DNA of 64,000 nt from Sphingomonas sp. 8AM (GCF_902506455.1 NZ_LR733844.1:1857661-1921660), one strand, 5' to 3'; positions 9,965 through 19,814 are shown, counted from the first letter of the stretch. Translations and numbers: made by a program. Notes: generated by a model not told the origin, from the letters alone.

Positions 9965-10956
9965 GACCAGGCGATCCAGCGATCGAGGAGCGTGTTGGCG
10001 TGGCCGGCGTCGATCGCCTCGGCCGCCTGCGCCGCGGCGGCGCGCAGATCGGTCTGGCGACCGGCGAGCACCAGCGCGGCAGCGGCGTTGAGGAGCACGG
10101 CGTCGCGATACGCGCCGTGTTCGCCCGTGAGCAGGCGGCGCAGCGCGGCGGCGTTATAGGCGGGGTCGCCGCCGCGGATCGCGATCGTCGGGTGGCGCGC
10201 CACCCCGGCATCCTCGGGGACGATGCGTGGGGGTAGCGGCACGGCGCCGACCGTCACGACGCGCGTCGGGCCGGCGCCGGAGATTTCGTCGAGTCCTTCC
10301 TCGCCCGCGACCACGGCGGCGGCGTCGCTGCCGAGCTGCGCGAGCGCCTCGGCATAGATCGGCGCGTAATCGGGGCGCGCGATGCCGATCAGCTGGCGCG
10401 TGACATGCGCGGGGTTCGCGAGCGGACCCATCAGGTTGAAGATCGTCCGCCGACCGATCTTGCGGCGGATCGGGGTGATGCGGCGCATTGCGGGGTGATG
10501 ATTGGCGGCGAACAGGAAGCAGATGCCGAGGTCGCGCAGCGTCGCCTCGGCCTGTGCGCCGGCACGCTCCATGTCGAGCCCGAGCATCTCGAGCGTGTCG
10601 GCCGCCCCGGCCTTTGAGGAGGCGGCGCGGTTGCCGTGCTTGGCGACCGGCACGCCGCACGCGGCGACGACGAGGCTGACCGCGGTCGAGACGTTGAGCG
10701 TGTGCTGGCCATCGCCGCCGGTGCCGCAGACGTCGATTGCATCGGCCGGGGCGGCGATCGGGATCAGCCGCTGGCGGAGGGCGCGCGCGGCCTCGGCGAT
10801 CTCGATGCTGGTTTCGCCGCGTTCGGCGAGGCGGATCAGGAATTCGGCGACCGCTTCCTCACTGGTGCGGGCGTCGAGGATGTCGGCGAATGCCTGCGCC
10901 GCCGACTCGCGCGCCAGCGGCGACGACGGATCGGGCAGCAACGCCACGCTCGTCAC
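9961..10956 (-). CDS. trpD: Anthranilate phosphoribosyltransferase
   Basis: 331 residues, normal for TrpD. It transfers the phosphoribosyl group of PRPP to anthranilate. Signatures: [16 protein letters not shown] (PRPP-binding glycine loop), [18 protein letters not shown], and [14 protein letters not shown]. Start and stop overlap trpG upstream and trpC downstream by four bases each, so translation is coupled across all three genes. No fusion to the glutaminase TrpG is present, unlike in some enterobacteria. Confidence 0.97.
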   Translation of the reverse strand: MTSVALLPDPSSPLARESAAQAFADILDARTSEEAVAEFLIRLAERGETSIEIAEAARALRQRLIPIAAPADAIDVCGTGGDGQHTLNVSTAVSLVVAACGVPVAKHGNRAASSKAGAADTLEMLGLDMERAGAQAEATLRDLGICFLFAANHHPAMRRITPIRRKIGRRTIFNLMGPLANPAHVTRQLIGIARPDYAPIYAEALAQLGSDAAAVVAGEEGLDEISGAGPTRVVTVGAVPLPPRIVPEDAGVARHPTIAIRGGDPAYNAAALRRLLTGEHGAYRDAVLLNAAAALVLAGRQTDLRAAAAQAAEAIDAGHANTLLDRWIAWS

Positions 10957-11543
10957 GCGGCGATCCGACCCGCATGGTTGACGCCGGCGAGTCGCAGGAA
11001 GTTGGCGATCAGCTCGTGGCCGTGCTCGGTCGCGATGCTCTCCGGGTGGAATTGCACGCCGTGGATCGGCAGCTCGCGGTGGCGCAGCCCCATCACCGAC
11101 GCGTCGCCGGCGGTGGCGTTGACGATGAGACTGTCGGGCACGTCGGTGACGATCAGCGAATGGTAGCGCGTCGCAGTGAACGGCGAGGGAAGCCCCGCGA
11201 AGACGCCGGTACCGTCATGCTCGACCGGGCAGGTCTTGCCGTGCATCAGCCCGCCACGCACGACCTTGCCGCCGAAATGCTGGCCGATCGATTGATGGCC
11301 GAGGCAGACCCCGAACAGCGGCCGGCGCGCCTCCGCGCAGGCGGCGACGAGATCGAGGCTGACGCCTGCCTCATTGGGCGTGCACGGGCCGGGTGAAATC
11401 AGGATCGCCTGCGCGCCGCTGGCCAGCGCCTCGGCGGCGGTGAGCGCGTCGTTGCGGACCACGCGAACCTCTGCGCCCAGTTCCATGACGTAATGGACAA
11501 GGTTCCACGTAAAGCTGTCGTAATTGTCGACCACCAGGATCAT
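10953..11543 (-). CDS. trpG: Anthranilate synthase component II (glutamine amidotransferase)
   Basis: 196 residues from the ATG at 11543 ([11 protein letters not shown]), the conserved class I amidotransferase start; the frame stays open further upstream, but that part resembles nothing. It supplies ammonia from glutamine to TrpE (13862-15379). The catalytic triad is visible: Cys in [12 protein letters not shown] and His/Glu in [13 protein letters not shown]. The oxyanion region [12 protein letters not shown] is normal. It overlaps trpD by four bases and heads the trpGDC-moaC-moeA run. trpE is about 2.3 kb away and separately transcribed, so the two subunits depend on different promoters. Confidence 0.97.
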   Translation of the reverse strand: MILVVDNYDSFTWNLVHYVMELGAEVRVVRNDALTAAEALASGAQAILISPGPCTPNEAGVSLDLVAACAEARRPLFGVCLGHQSIGQHFGGKVVRGGLMHGKTCPVEHDGTGVFAGLPSPFTATRYHSLIVTDVPDSLIVNATAGDASVMGLRHRELPIHGVQFHPESIATEHGHELIANFLRLAGVNHAGRIAA

Positions 11544-11700
11544 GCGTCCGCCATAGCCGATGCGCCGCCGACCGCAACCGCCGAGCGATGCGGCGCACCG
11601 AAGGAATGTTGCGTCGGCGCAAAGATTCGTCATGGCGGGGCAACCAGCGGCGCGGAGAAAAGCGCCCCCCTGCGCGTTCGCGGGATCAAGGAGAAAGACG

Positions 11701-12138
11701 ATGCGCCGTCCGATGATCGCCCTGCTGAGTGCCGCAGTGCTGGCGTTGCCGACCGGGGTGGCGGCGCAGGTCCAGTCCGCCGGCGAGACCGGACGCGCGC
11801 CGCAGCGCGTGCGCAGCGTGACGCTGGAGGGCGACGAGAAATGTCCGGTCGCGCAGGGCGACGAAGTGGTGGTGTGCAGCCGTCTCAATCCCGACGAGCA
11901 GTTCCGCATTCCCAAGCCACTGCGCGACAGCGCCGAGCCGGCCGCGAAGAATCAGGCATGGGCGAACCGCGTCGCGACCGCCGATCAGGTGGGCCGCGTT
12001 GCGGGCGGGTTGCCCGATACGTGCTCGCCGGTCGGTTCGGGCGGGCAGACCGGTTGCGCGCTTTCGATGAACCGCGCGTGGGCGGCGGAGCGGCGTGCGG
12101 CGGAAAAGAACGATTCGATGATCCCCGGCGGGCGGTGA
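11701..12138 (+). CDS. Secreted protein of unknown function
   Basis: 145 residues from the ATG at 11701, which has a good AGGAGA Shine-Dalgarno at 11688-11693; upstream in-frame sequence is less likely to be translated. Residues 1-23 form a signal peptide ([23 protein letters not shown]), with a likely cut after VAA-Q. The mature part holds four cysteines (KCPV, VVCSR, DTCSP, GCALS), suggesting two periplasmic disulfides, and the phrase [19 protein letters not shown] recall similar short periplasmic proteins in sphingomonads but no assigned role. It is divergent from trpG and stands alone. Confidence 0.7.
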   Translation: MRRPMIALLSAAVLALPTGVAAQVQSAGETGRAPQRVRSVTLEGDEKCPVAQGDEVVVCSRLNPDEQFRIPKPLRDSAEPAAKNQAWANRVATADQVGRVAGGLPDTCSPVGSGGQTGCALSMNRAWAAERRAAEKNDSMIPGGR

Positions 12139-12222
12139 GCGGTCAGGGCAGATGATCGCCTTACCCGTCATCGGCGCCGTTCGTCGCCACGCCTCATGCT
12201 GGCGAGCGAGGGTAGAAGCACG

Positions 12223-12243
12223 ATCCCGCATCAAGTCCGGGAT
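12223..12243. repeat. REP-like hairpin, family A (degenerate single)
   Basis: Sequence ATCCCgcaTCAAGTccGGGAT followed by GACGG, a variant of the family A hairpin, in the gap between the secreted protein gene and the downstream nitronate monooxygenase gene. Confidence 0.6.
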
Positions 12244-12278
12244 GACGGCTGGGTTGTGGGCCCGCTAAGCAGGCAGGC

Positions 12279-13337
12279 ATGTCCTTTCTCGATCGGCTGA
12301 CGCTCGATCTGCCCTTGATCCAGGCGCCCATGGCCGGGGTTTCGACCCCGTTGCTGGCGGCGCGCGTGTCCGAGGCGGGCGGGCTTGGCTCGATCGGTGT
12401 CGGGGCGGTGGATGCCGTGGCGGCGCGGGCGATGATAGCGGAGGTGCGGGAACGCACTGCGCGCGCGTTCAACGTCAATCTGTTCGTCCACCAGCCGGCA
12501 TCGGCCGATCCGGTGCGCGAGGCGAAGTGGCTCGCGTTTCTCGCGCCGGTCTTCGCGGAATATGGCGCGGCACCACCGGCATCCCTGCGCGAAATCTACC
12601 GGAGCTTCGCCGACGATCCCGAGATGCTGGCGATGCTGCTGGAGGTCGCGCCGCCGGTGGTCAGCTTCCACTTCGGACTGCCCGACGCCGACGTGATCGG
12701 CGCGCTACGGGCGCGTGGTATCTACACGATGGCGACGGCCACCAGCCTCGCCGAGGCGCGGTCGATCGCGGCCGCGGGGGTCGACGCGGTCGTGGCGCAG
12801 GGGATCGAGGCGGGTGGACATCGCGGCGTCTTCGATCCCGACGCGCCCGACGATGCGTTGGGAACAGTCGCGCTGACGCGGCTGCTGGTGCGCGAAGCGT
12901 CGCTTCCGGTCGTCGCGGCGGGCGGGATCATGGATGGCGCGGGGATCGCCGCCGCGCTCAATCTGGGCGCAGTCGCGGCGCAGCTCGGGACCGCGTTCGT
13001 CGCCTGCCCGGAATCGGCGGCGAGTGACGCCTATCGTGCCGCGTTGGCGGGAGAGGGCGGGTATCATACCGTGCTCACGTCGCTGATTTCTGGGCGACCG
13101 GCGCGGGCGCTCGCCACTCGGTTCACCGCGCTTGGCGAGCATCTCGCCGGGCGGCGGTCGCCCGCCTACCCGATCGCTTACGATGCGGGGAAAGCGCTGC
13201 ACGCCGCGGCGGCGGCGAAGGGCGAACATGGGTTCGGGGCGCATTGGGCGGGGCAGGGCGCGCCGCTGGCGCGGGCGTTTCCGGCCGCCGCGCTTGTTCG
13301 GCTGCTGGGGGAGGAACTAGCGGCATCCCGGCAGTGA
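12279..13337 (+). CDS. Nitronate monooxygenase family flavoprotein
   Basis: 352 residues of a TIM-barrel FMN protein (2-nitropropane dioxygenase/NMO family). Members oxidise alkyl nitronates, though many sequences so named are NAD(P)H:quinone reductases or enoyl reductase-like enzymes. Visible features: [20 protein letters not shown] at the N-terminus, [14 protein letters not shown] in the FMN phosphate/catalytic loop, [20 protein letters not shown] for phosphate binding, and [10 protein letters not shown]. The AGGHRG loop holds the His commonly taken as catalytic. No signal peptide; cytoplasmic. The ATG at 12279 has a weak Shine-Dalgarno (AGGCAGG). It is a lone gene, convergent with the LprI-like gene 18 bp away. 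Substrate not determinable. Confidence 0.85.
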   Translation: MSFLDRLTLDLPLIQAPMAGVSTPLLAARVSEAGGLGSIGVGAVDAVAARAMIAEVRERTARAFNVNLFVHQPASADPVREAKWLAFLAPVFAEYGAAPPASLREIYRSFADDPEMLAMLLEVAPPVVSFHFGLPDADVIGALRARGIYTMATATSLAEARSIAAAGVDAVVAQGIEAGGHRGVFDPDAPDDALGTVALTRLLVREASLPVVAAGGIMDGAGIAAALNLGAVAAQLGTAFVACPESAASDAYRAALAGEGGYHTVLTSLISGRPARALATRFTALGEHLAGRRSPAYPIAYDAGKALHAAAAAKGEHGFGAHWAGQGAPLARAFPAAALVRLLGEELAASRQ

Positions 13338-13355
13338 GCGGCTCACCGTTTAGAC

Positions 13356-13775
13356 CTATCGCTCGCCCAGCAGCGACCCGATTGGCGAGCGGGGCAAGAC
13401 CGGTGGCGTGTTGTCGGCGTAGGTGAGCCATTGTGCCCAGATCGCGAACGTCCGCAAGCGCGTCAGACGGATCTCGCAGTCCAGTTCCATCGTGCCGCGG
13501 ATCGTTCCGCCGGACCAGTCGGCGAACACGGCGCCGCATTCTGCCTCGCGATACGACAGCCATCGCCGCTGTGAATCGACGAATTTGATCGCGACATCCT
13601 TGGCGCTGTTGCGCCGGAGACGAGCCAGCGCGGCGTCGTGGTAGCGGGCGAGTTCGGCCTCCTGCTTCGTCAGGTTCTGCCGGAGACAGGCTTCAACCGC
13701 CGGCGTGGTCTCGCCGCGACAGTCGATTGACCGGTCCTGATCAGCGAACAGGGTCAGGGCGGCGAGCAACAGCAT
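13356..13775 (-). CDS. LprI/DUF1311-family periplasmic protein
   Basis: 139 residues with a very short signal-like N-terminus (MLLLAALTLFA). The body matches the lysozyme-inhibitor LprI N-terminal domain pattern: a Cys (VEACLRQ), KQEAELARYHDAALARLR, DSQRRWLSYREAECGAVF, then GTMELDCEIRLTRLRTF. The paired cysteines would be oxidised in the periplasm. Family members in Mycobacterium inhibit lysozyme, but most have unknown roles, so the name marks only the fold. It lies downstream of trpE on the same strand with an 86-bp gap. Confidence 0.75.
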   Translation of the reverse strand: MLLLAALTLFADQDRSIDCRGETTPAVEACLRQNLTKQEAELARYHDAALARLRRNSAKDVAIKFVDSQRRWLSYREAECGAVFADWSGGTIRGTMELDCEIRLTRLRTFAIWAQWLTYADNTPPVLPRSPIGSLLGER

Positions 13776-13861
13776 GGCGAGTTCCCGCTAGGCGACAGCG
13801 CGATGCTAATCGTCGATCATTACGACTCGAAGGCCGAACGGGGTCGACGCGCAGCGCACCG

Positions 13862-15379
13862 TCATTGCCCGAAGTCCGGCGTCGATGCCTGCCGGACCGC
13901 CTCGCGCGCGGCGGCGAGGATCGCGCTGGCCTTGGCCTCGCATTCGCGCTGTTCATAGGCCGGATCGCTGTCGGCGACGATGCCCGCGCCCGACTGGACA
14001 TGGATCGTGCCGTCCTTGACCACCGCGGTGCGCAGCACGATGCACGAATCCATCGACCCGTCCGGCGAGAAATAGCCGACGCCGCCGGCGTAGGCGCCGC
14101 GTTTTTCGGGCTCCAGTTCGGCGATGATCTGACAGGCGCGGACCTTGGGCGCGCCGCTGACCGTGCCGGCCGGGAAGCCCGCGAACAGCGCGTCGATCGC
14201 GTCATGCTCGGGTGCGAGCCGGCCGACGACGTTCGAGACGATGTGCATGACGTGGCTGTAGAATTCGATGCCGTAGCTGTCGGTCACTTGCACCGTGCCC
14301 GGGGAAGCGACCCGCCCGACATCGTTGCGGCCGAGGTCGAGCAGCATCAGATGCTCGGCGCGTTCCTTGGGATCGGCGAGCAGGCTGTCGCGGTTGGCGG
14401 CGTCCTCCAGCGCGGTCTTGCCGCGGGGGCGGGTGCCGGCGATCGGGCGGATCGTGACTTCGCCATCGCGGGCGCGGACGAGGATCTCGGGGCTCGATCC
14501 GGTCAGCGCGAAGCCGGGCAGGTCGAGGTGATAGAGGAACGGCGAGGGGTTGATGCGGCGCAGCGCGCGGTACAGCTCGAACGCGGGGAGCGGGAAGGGT
14601 GCGGTGAAGCGCTGCGCGAGCACCACCTGAAAGATGTCGCCGGCCGCGATATAATCCTGTGCACGCGCCACCATCTCGCCATAGCGGCCGGGGGCGAGCA
14701 CGGGGGCGAGCGCGATGTCGGTGAGATCGGCGCGGGCGCGGGGCGGGAGCGCGGCGGCAGCGAGGCGCGCCTCGACCGCATCGAGGCGTTCCTCGGCCTC
14801 CGCGATCTGCGTGTCGGGCGCCTGCGCGGCATCGGGCCAGACCGGCGCGACGAGGAACAGCTCGTCGGCGAGGCGATCGAACATCAGGATCACGGTCGGG
14901 CGCACGAACATCAGATCGGGCAGGCCGAGCGCGTCCTGTTCGGGCTGCGGCAGTTTCTCGACCAGCCCGATCGTCTCATAGCCGAAATAGCCGACGAGGC
15001 ACGCGAGCGCGCGCGGTAGCTCGGGCGGCAAATCCATACGGATCGAGGCGACGAGGTCGCGCAGCGCCGTCAGCGTGGGGGCGGCGCAGGGCGCGAAGGC
15101 GTTGCGGTCCTCCAGCCAGCGCGGGTTGATCTCGGCGCGGTCGCCTTGCGCGCGGAGCACGAGGTCGGGAGCGAGGCCGATCATCGAGTGGCGGCCGCGC
15201 ACCGCGCCGCCCTCGACCGACTCGAGCAGGAAGTCGCCGCGCCCGGGCTCGATCAGCTTGAGCGCGGCGGCGACCGGCGTCTCGGTATCGGCGATCCGCC
15301 GCCGCCAGACGAGCGCGGGGCGGCCGGCGGCGAGCGCCGCAGCCGCCGCATCGGGGGCGTCACTGGCTGGCGTCGCCAC
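13862..15379 (-). CDS. trpE: Anthranilate synthase component I
   Basis: 505 residues, full length. With TrpG it converts chorismate and glutamine (or ammonia) to anthranilate, the committed step to tryptophan. Chorismate-binding core motifs: TGSSPEILVR, IRPIAGTRPRG, DLGRNDVGRV, FPAGTVSGAPKVRA and the C-terminal VQSGAGIVADSDP. The N-terminal LLES followed ten residues later by Ser (LLESVEGG...RHS) is the known tryptophan feedback-inhibition site, so the enzyme should be allosterically regulated. Its start overlaps the end of the upstream chaperone gene by 20 bp, so it is probably transcribed and translated with it. I saw no trp leader peptide. Confidence 0.97.
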   Translation of the reverse strand: MATPASDAPDAAAAALAAGRPALVWRRRIADTETPVAAALKLIEPGRGDFLLESVEGGAVRGRHSMIGLAPDLVLRAQGDRAEINPRWLEDRNAFAPCAAPTLTALRDLVASIRMDLPPELPRALACLVGYFGYETIGLVEKLPQPEQDALGLPDLMFVRPTVILMFDRLADELFLVAPVWPDAAQAPDTQIAEAEERLDAVEARLAAAALPPRARADLTDIALAPVLAPGRYGEMVARAQDYIAAGDIFQVVLAQRFTAPFPLPAFELYRALRRINPSPFLYHLDLPGFALTGSSPEILVRARDGEVTIRPIAGTRPRGKTALEDAANRDSLLADPKERAEHLMLLDLGRNDVGRVASPGTVQVTDSYGIEFYSHVMHIVSNVVGRLAPEHDAIDALFAGFPAGTVSGAPKVRACQIIAELEPEKRGAYAGGVGYFSPDGSMDSCIVLRTAVVKDGTIHVQSGAGIVADSDPAYEQRECEAKASAILAAAREAVRQASTPDFGQ

Positions 15380-17294
15380 CGAGCAGGTCCTTCTTCAGCG
15401 TGGCGATGGCGTCGGGATAGCGCTTGGCGCCCTGTGCGGCGGCGACAGCGTTGGCGAACTGCTGCGCATATTCGCCGCCGATCGCGCGGCCGAGATCGGC
15501 GCGGGTCGCCTGGATCGCCGCCGGCTGCTTGCTGGCGTCGCCGGGCACGATCTGCTCGACGCGCAGCACCAGCCAGCCGCGACCGTCGGGGGCCTGGATC
15601 GCGCGCGCGCTGCCCTGCTTCAGCCCGAACATCATCGCGAGCACCGGATTCACCTGCCCCTGATTGGCGGTGATCTGGGCGCGGGTCGCCTCGACGCGCT
15701 CGACCGGTGCCTTGACCCCGGCCTGTGCGACCGCGGCGGCGAGCGGGGTACCGGCGTTGACCCTGGCGACGATCGCGTTCGCGGCGGCCTGTGCGGCGCG
15801 GCGGGCGCGGTCGGCGGTGAGATCGGCGACTACCTTGGCGCGGGCCTGTGCGAGCGGGATCGGCGTGGCGGGGACGATGCGGTCGAGCGCGGCGATCGCG
15901 AATCCGCCGTCCTGCCCGATGCCGACCGTCGTCGGCGTGTCGCCGTCCTCGGCCGCGAAGCCGGCGGCGATCACCGGCGCGAGCGTCGCATCGGGCTGTG
16001 CCTGCGGCTGATCGGGGTTGATGCCGCTCGACAACACCGCCGGCGTGGCCTGCACGTTGAGCTTCTGGTCGCGCGCGACCTCGGCGATGTTGGCGTTGTC
16101 GGCCAGCGAATCCTCGACCGCGTCGCGGATCTTGCCGATCGCCTCGTTCGCTTTCTGCTTGGTCAGCGCGGCGACGATCTCCGGGCGGGCCTGCGCCAGC
16201 GTCTTGCCGGGGTCCTGCGTCGCCTTCTCGACGCGCGCGACGACGAAGCCGATCGAACCGCGCAGCGGACCGACGACATTGCCCTGCGACGCCGCGAACA
16301 GCGCGGCGGCGACCGCAGGCGAGGTCTGGGTGGCGAGCGCGGATTGCTCGACGGCGGTGATCGTGCGTGCTTCGAGCCCGGCGGCGCGCGCGGCGGTGGC
16401 AAGCGGGGTGCCGGACTTGACCTTGTCGGCGAGCGCCTGTGCCGCCTTTTGATCGAGCACGGTCGCCAGCGTCACGTCGCGGAGCGGCTTGGGCGCATAT
16501 TTCGCCTTGTCGGCGTCATAGGCTTTCTGGATTTCGGCATCGCTCGGCACCGCCTGCGCCGCGACCTGCTGCGGCGTGACGAGCGCATAGCGGATCACGC
16601 GGCGTTCGGGCGTGGTGTAGCGCGCGACGTTGCGCTTGTACCAATCCTGCACCTCGGCCTCGGTCGGCGCGGGGCCGGATACCGCGGCGGGGATCAGCGC
16701 CGCCTGACCCGCGCGACGCTCGAGCAACAGCGAGGCGTAGCGGAGCGCGAGCTGCTGCGGGACCTGCGTGGCGCCGACCGTGGGGACGATCAGGAATTGC
16801 GCCATCGTCTCGCGGGCGATCTCACGCTGGACCTGCGCGTCGGTCATGCCGCGCTGCGCGATCAGGCGTAGATACGCCTGCTGGTCGAACTGGCCGGTCG
16901 CACCCGCGAAGGCCGGGATCGCCTTCAGCTCGCTGCCGACCAGCGCGCGGCTGACGCGCATGCCCTGTTCCTCGCCGAACGTCTCCAGCGCCAGCCCGGT
17001 CAGCGAGCGGGTGATGAGGCTCTCCACGCCACCGGCGCGCACGAAAGTCGCCATGTCGAGATCGGGCTGCTGCTGGCGCGCGGTGCGGATCTCGTCCTGC
17101 GCGCGGCGGCGGATGTCGTCCGCGGTGACCTTATCGCCGTCGACCGCGGCCAGCGGGTGGCCGAGCAGCCCGCCGCCGCTCGCCAGACCAGTGACGTCGC
17201 CGGCCGCGAACGCCAGCGCGATCACGATCAGGATGCCGAAGGTGACGATCATGCCGACCTTCGAATGGATGATGCCGCGGAGGAAGCTGAGCAT
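15360..17294 (-). CDS. SurA/PpiD-type membrane-anchored peptidyl-prolyl isomerase
   Basis: 644 residues from ATG 17294 (MLSFLRGIIHSKVG), with a GGACAG-like upstream region. A single N-terminal transmembrane helix (about residues 13-34) anchors a large periplasmic part. The SurA-N-like chaperone region (about 40-230) is followed by one recognisable parvulin-like segment (around 240-400; KPLRDVTLATVLDQ) and a second divergent domain. It would assist folding of outer-membrane and secreted proteins near the Sec translocon, as PpiD does in E. coli. trpE begins within its last 20 bp. It runs divergently from tpiA across a 109-bp gap. Family assignment is good; enzymatic activity is uncertain because parvulin residues are poorly conserved. 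Confidence 0.88.
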   Translation of the reverse strand: MLSFLRGIIHSKVGMIVTFGILIVIALAFAAGDVTGLASGGGLLGHPLAAVDGDKVTADDIRRRAQDEIRTARQQQPDLDMATFVRAGGVESLITRSLTGLALETFGEEQGMRVSRALVGSELKAIPAFAGATGQFDQQAYLRLIAQRGMTDAQVQREIARETMAQFLIVPTVGATQVPQQLALRYASLLLERRAGQAALIPAAVSGPAPTEAEVQDWYKRNVARYTTPERRVIRYALVTPQQVAAQAVPSDAEIQKAYDADKAKYAPKPLRDVTLATVLDQKAAQALADKVKSGTPLATAARAAGLEARTITAVEQSALATQTSPAVAAALFAASQGNVVGPLRGSIGFVVARVEKATQDPGKTLAQARPEIVAALTKQKANEAIGKIRDAVEDSLADNANIAEVARDQKLNVQATPAVLSSGINPDQPQAQPDATLAPVIAAGFAAEDGDTPTTVGIGQDGGFAIAALDRIVPATPIPLAQARAKVVADLTADRARRAAQAAANAIVARVNAGTPLAAAVAQAGVKAPVERVEATRAQITANQGQVNPVLAMMFGLKQGSARAIQAPDGRGWLVLRVEQIVPGDASKQPAAIQATRADLGRAIGGEYAQQFANAVAAAQGAKRYPDAIATLKKDLLGGDASQ

Positions 17295-17403
17295 GGAAGA
17301 GGCAGACCGGGACAGGAGTGAAGCTCGCCGCTTTAGGCACACGTCCGGCTGGCATCAAGCCGCGCACGCGTCTAACAGGTTTAACAACTGAATGGGGAGA
17401 AGC

Positions 17404-18144
17404 ATGGTGCGGCGCAAGCTGGTGGCGGGCAACTGGAAGATGAACGGCGATCTGGCGTTGCTGGCGGAGCTGGACGCGGTGGCGGTGGCAGCGGCGCGGT
17501 TGCCCGAGGTCGACGTGGCGGTTGCGGTGCCGGCGACGCTGATCGCGCCGGCCGCCCAGCGGGCGCCGGGGCTGGCGATCGGTGCGGAGGACGTCCACGA
17601 GGCGGACAACGGCGCCTTTACCGGCTGCGTCTCGGCGGCGATGGTGCGCGAGGCGGGCGCGCGGTTCACGATCGTCGGGCATTCGGAGCGGCGAGAATAT
17701 CAGAACGAGACGAGCCAGGACGCGTGGGCGAAGGCGGCGACGGCGCATCGTCATGGCCTGTCGGTGATTCTGTGTTGCGGCGAGACGGGGGCGGAGCGCG
17801 ACGCCGGACGCGCCGAGCGCGTGGTGCAGGCGCAGATTGAGAAATCGCTGCCCGAGATGGCGAACGGCGACTGGCTGACGCTGGCCTATGAGCCGCGTTG
17901 GGCGATCGGCAGCGGGCGGACCCCGACGCTGGAGGAGATCGCCGCGATTCATGCGATCGCGCGCGCGAAGATGCGGCAGCTGATCGGCGAAGCGGCGGAT
18001 GGGGTGCGGATTTTGTACGGCGGGTCGGTGACCGGCGACAATGCGCGCGCGATCATGGCGGTGCCGGATGTCGATGGCGCGCTGGTCGGGGGCGCGAGCC
18101 TGACCGCGGCGAAGTTCGTGCCGATTATCGAGGCGGCTGGGTGA
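17404..18144 (+). CDS. tpiA: Triosephosphate isomerase
   Basis: 246 residues from ATG 17404, preceded by GGGGAG five bases upstream, which decides this start over the in-frame ATG at 17392. It interconverts dihydroxyacetone phosphate and glyceraldehyde 3-phosphate. Catalytic motifs: NWKMNG (Lys), TIVGHSERREY (His), and AYEPRWAIGSG (Glu and flexible loop; most relatives have Val where Arg stands here, AYEPVWAIG). The phosphate-binding ILYGGSV and LVGGASL are normal. It is divergent from the PpiD-like gene and followed by a cluster of REP hairpins. Standard glycolysis/gluconeogenesis enzyme. Confidence 0.97.
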   Translation: MVRRKLVAGNWKMNGDLALLAELDAVAVAAARLPEVDVAVAVPATLIAPAAQRAPGLAIGAEDVHEADNGAFTGCVSAAMVREAGARFTIVGHSERREYQNETSQDAWAKAATAHRHGLSVILCCGETGAERDAGRAERVVQAQIEKSLPEMANGDWLTLAYEPRWAIGSGRTPTLEEIAAIHAIARAKMRQLIGEAADGVRILYGGSVTGDNARAIMAVPDVDGALVGGASLTAAKFVPIIEAAG

Positions 18145-18170
18145 GGGTGCCGGCGGTCGGGTAAGGTGGC

Positions 18171-18416
18171 GTCGCCCCTGCGGAGGCAGGGGCCTGTGGC
18201 TGTCTAGTTTTTTTGGGCGATTTGACTCACCGATGGGGGATCGTGTGTCAGGCCTTGCGCGGCACGACGCAGACATGGGCCCCTGCCTTCGCAGGGGCGA
18301 CGGTTTCGAGACTGGAGTGCGCTTCTCTACCGTCGCCCCGGACTTGATCCGGGGCCCCGCTTCTTCTTGGCAGCCGGGCAGCAAGAAGCGGGATCCCGGA
18401 TCAAGTCCGGGATGAC
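18171..18416. repeat. BIME: four REP-like hairpins between tpiA and the aminopeptidase gene
   Basis: Two inverted hairpins of one family (CCCCTGCggaGGCAGGGG at 18175-18192 and its mirror GGGCCCCTGCCTTCGCAGGGGC at about 18278-18300) are followed by two of family A (CCCCGGActtgaTCCGGGG at 18336-18354 and ATCCCGGAtcaagTCCGGGAT near 18393-18413). The block fills the gap between convergent genes and includes a T-run (TAGTTTTTTT, about 18206-18214) after the first hairpin, so it likely terminates tpiA transcription. No gene is visible in 18145-18428. Confidence 0.75.
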
Positions 18417-18428
18417 GTAGAGAGTCGA

Positions 18429-19814
18429 TTAGCCGAACTTTTTCTTTAGCAGCGCCCATGTCGCGCGAAGGCCGTAAGCCTCGCCGCCTTTCGGGCGACC
18501 CGGGCGCGCCGCCGGACGCCATGCGAAGGTGTCGAGATGCGCCCATGGCACGCTCGCCGGCACGAAGCGGCGCAGGAACAGCGCAGCGGTGATCGAGCCG
18601 GCGAAGCCGCCGTCGGGGGCGTTGACCATGTCGGCGACGTCCGACTTGAGCATGTCGTCGTAGCCGTCCCACAACGGCAGCCGCCACAGCGGATCGTAGA
18701 CCGTCGTCCCCGCCGCGAGCAGCTCGCTCGCGAGCGTCTCGTCCTGCACGAACGTCGCAGGCAGATCGGGGCCGAGCGCGACGCGGGCCGCGCCGGTCAG
18801 CGTCGCGAAGTCGATCAGCAGGTCGGGGGCGCCCTCGACCGCCCTGGTCAGCGCATCGCCGAGGATCAGCCGCCCTTCGGCGTCGGTGTTGGTGTTCTCG
18901 ACGGTCAGCCCCTTGCGCGTCGTGAGCACGTCGCCGGGACGGAAGGCGTTGCCGGCGATGGCGTTCTCGACCGCCGGGATCAGCAGGTGCAGCCGCACCT
19001 TGAGCCGCGCCTGCATGACCAGCGCGGCGAGCGCCAGCGCGTGCGCCGCGCCCCCCATGTCCTTCTTCATCAGCCGCATGCCCGACGACGGCTTGATGTC
19101 GAGCCCGCCCGAATCGAAGCACACGCCCTTGCCGACCAGCGCGACGCGTGGCGCAGACGGGTCGCCCCATTCTAGTTCGATCAGCCGCGGCGCGCGGTCC
19201 TTGCTCGCCGCCTGACCGACCGCATGGATCATCGGGTAACCGGTGGCGAGCGCGTCGCCGCGCGTGACGGTAACGGTCGCGCCATGTTGCGCGGCGAGCG
19301 TGTCGGCCTCCGCCTCCAGCTCGGCGGGGCCGAGGTCGCTCGCGCCGGTGTCGACCAGATCGCGGACGCGCGCGGTGGCGGCGGCGAGGCGGACGGTTTC
19401 GTCGATTGTCGCGACGTCGGTGGTGAGCAGCACGCGCAAGGCGGCGGGCTCGACCTTGCGGTAACGGGTGAAGCGATGCTGCGCGAGCAGCCAGCCGAGC
19501 CCGGCCGCGCCGGTCGCGCCGCCGTCGGCGAGCCGGTATGTGCCCTCGGGGAGCGTGTCGGCGAGCGAGGCGATCCGCCACGGCGAGTCGAGCGGCTCGT
19601 CGCAGACCAGCAGCATCGCCCACTCGTCCGCCGCGTCGCCGGGCAGGATCGCGCGATTGCCGGCGCGCCCGGTCACCTTGTTGGCGGCGATGGCGGTGCG
19701 GATGCGGACCGGCTGCGTCGCGAGCCAGTCGGCGAAGCGGTCGGGGTGGACGACGTGGATGTCGCGGGCGGGCTGGCCGCGATCGGGTTGGAGCAAAGCG
19801 GTAAAGTCGGTCAT
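18429..19814 (-). CDS. M17 family leucyl aminopeptidase
   Basis: 461 residues from ATG 19814 (MTDFTALLQ). It is a two-metal cytoplasmic aminopeptidase that removes N-terminal residues from peptides during protein turnover. The C-terminal catalytic domain is clear: VGKGVCFDSGGLDIKPSSG (metal-binding Lys and Asp), MKKDMGGAAHA, and the family signature NTDAEGRLILGDAL. The N-terminal domain is divergent, as in the shorter alphaproteobacterial LAP-like proteins. The frame continues upstream to 19901, but that part looks non-coding. It is divergent from trxB with 77 bp between starts. Confidence 0.92.
   Translation of the reverse strand: MTDFTALLQPDRGQPARDIHVVHPDRFADWLATQPVRIRTAIAANKVTGRAGNRAILPGDAADEWAMLLVCDEPLDSPWRIASLADTLPEGTYRLADGGATGAAGLGWLLAQHRFTRYRKVEPAALRVLLTTDVATIDETVRLAAATARVRDLVDTGASDLGPAELEAEADTLAAQHGATVTVTRGDALATGYPMIHAVGQAASKDRAPRLIELEWGDPSAPRVALVGKGVCFDSGGLDIKPSSGMRLMKKDMGGAAHALALAALVMQARLKVRLHLLIPAVENAIAGNAFRPGDVLTTRKGLTVENTNTDAEGRLILGDALTRAVEGAPDLLIDFATLTGAARVALGPDLPATFVQDETLASELLAAGTTVYDPLWRLPLWDGYDDMLKSDVADMVNAPDGGFAGSITAALFLRRFVPASVPWAHLDTFAWRPAARPGRPKGGEAYGLRATWALLKKKFG

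Noticed and set aside
15075..16871. Long plus-strand frame opposite trpE and the PpiD-like gene
   Set aside because: Shadow of two recognised genes; no family resemblance.
13776..17294. trp leader peptide/attenuator before trpE
   Set aside because: trpE starts inside the end of the PpiD-like gene, leaving no room for a leader, and no Trp-rich short frame was seen.
17131..19623. Long open frame on the minus strand spanning tpiA and the aminopeptidase gene
   Set aside because: It is antisense to tpiA and out of frame with the M17 aminopeptidase, both well supported, and it crosses the REP block.
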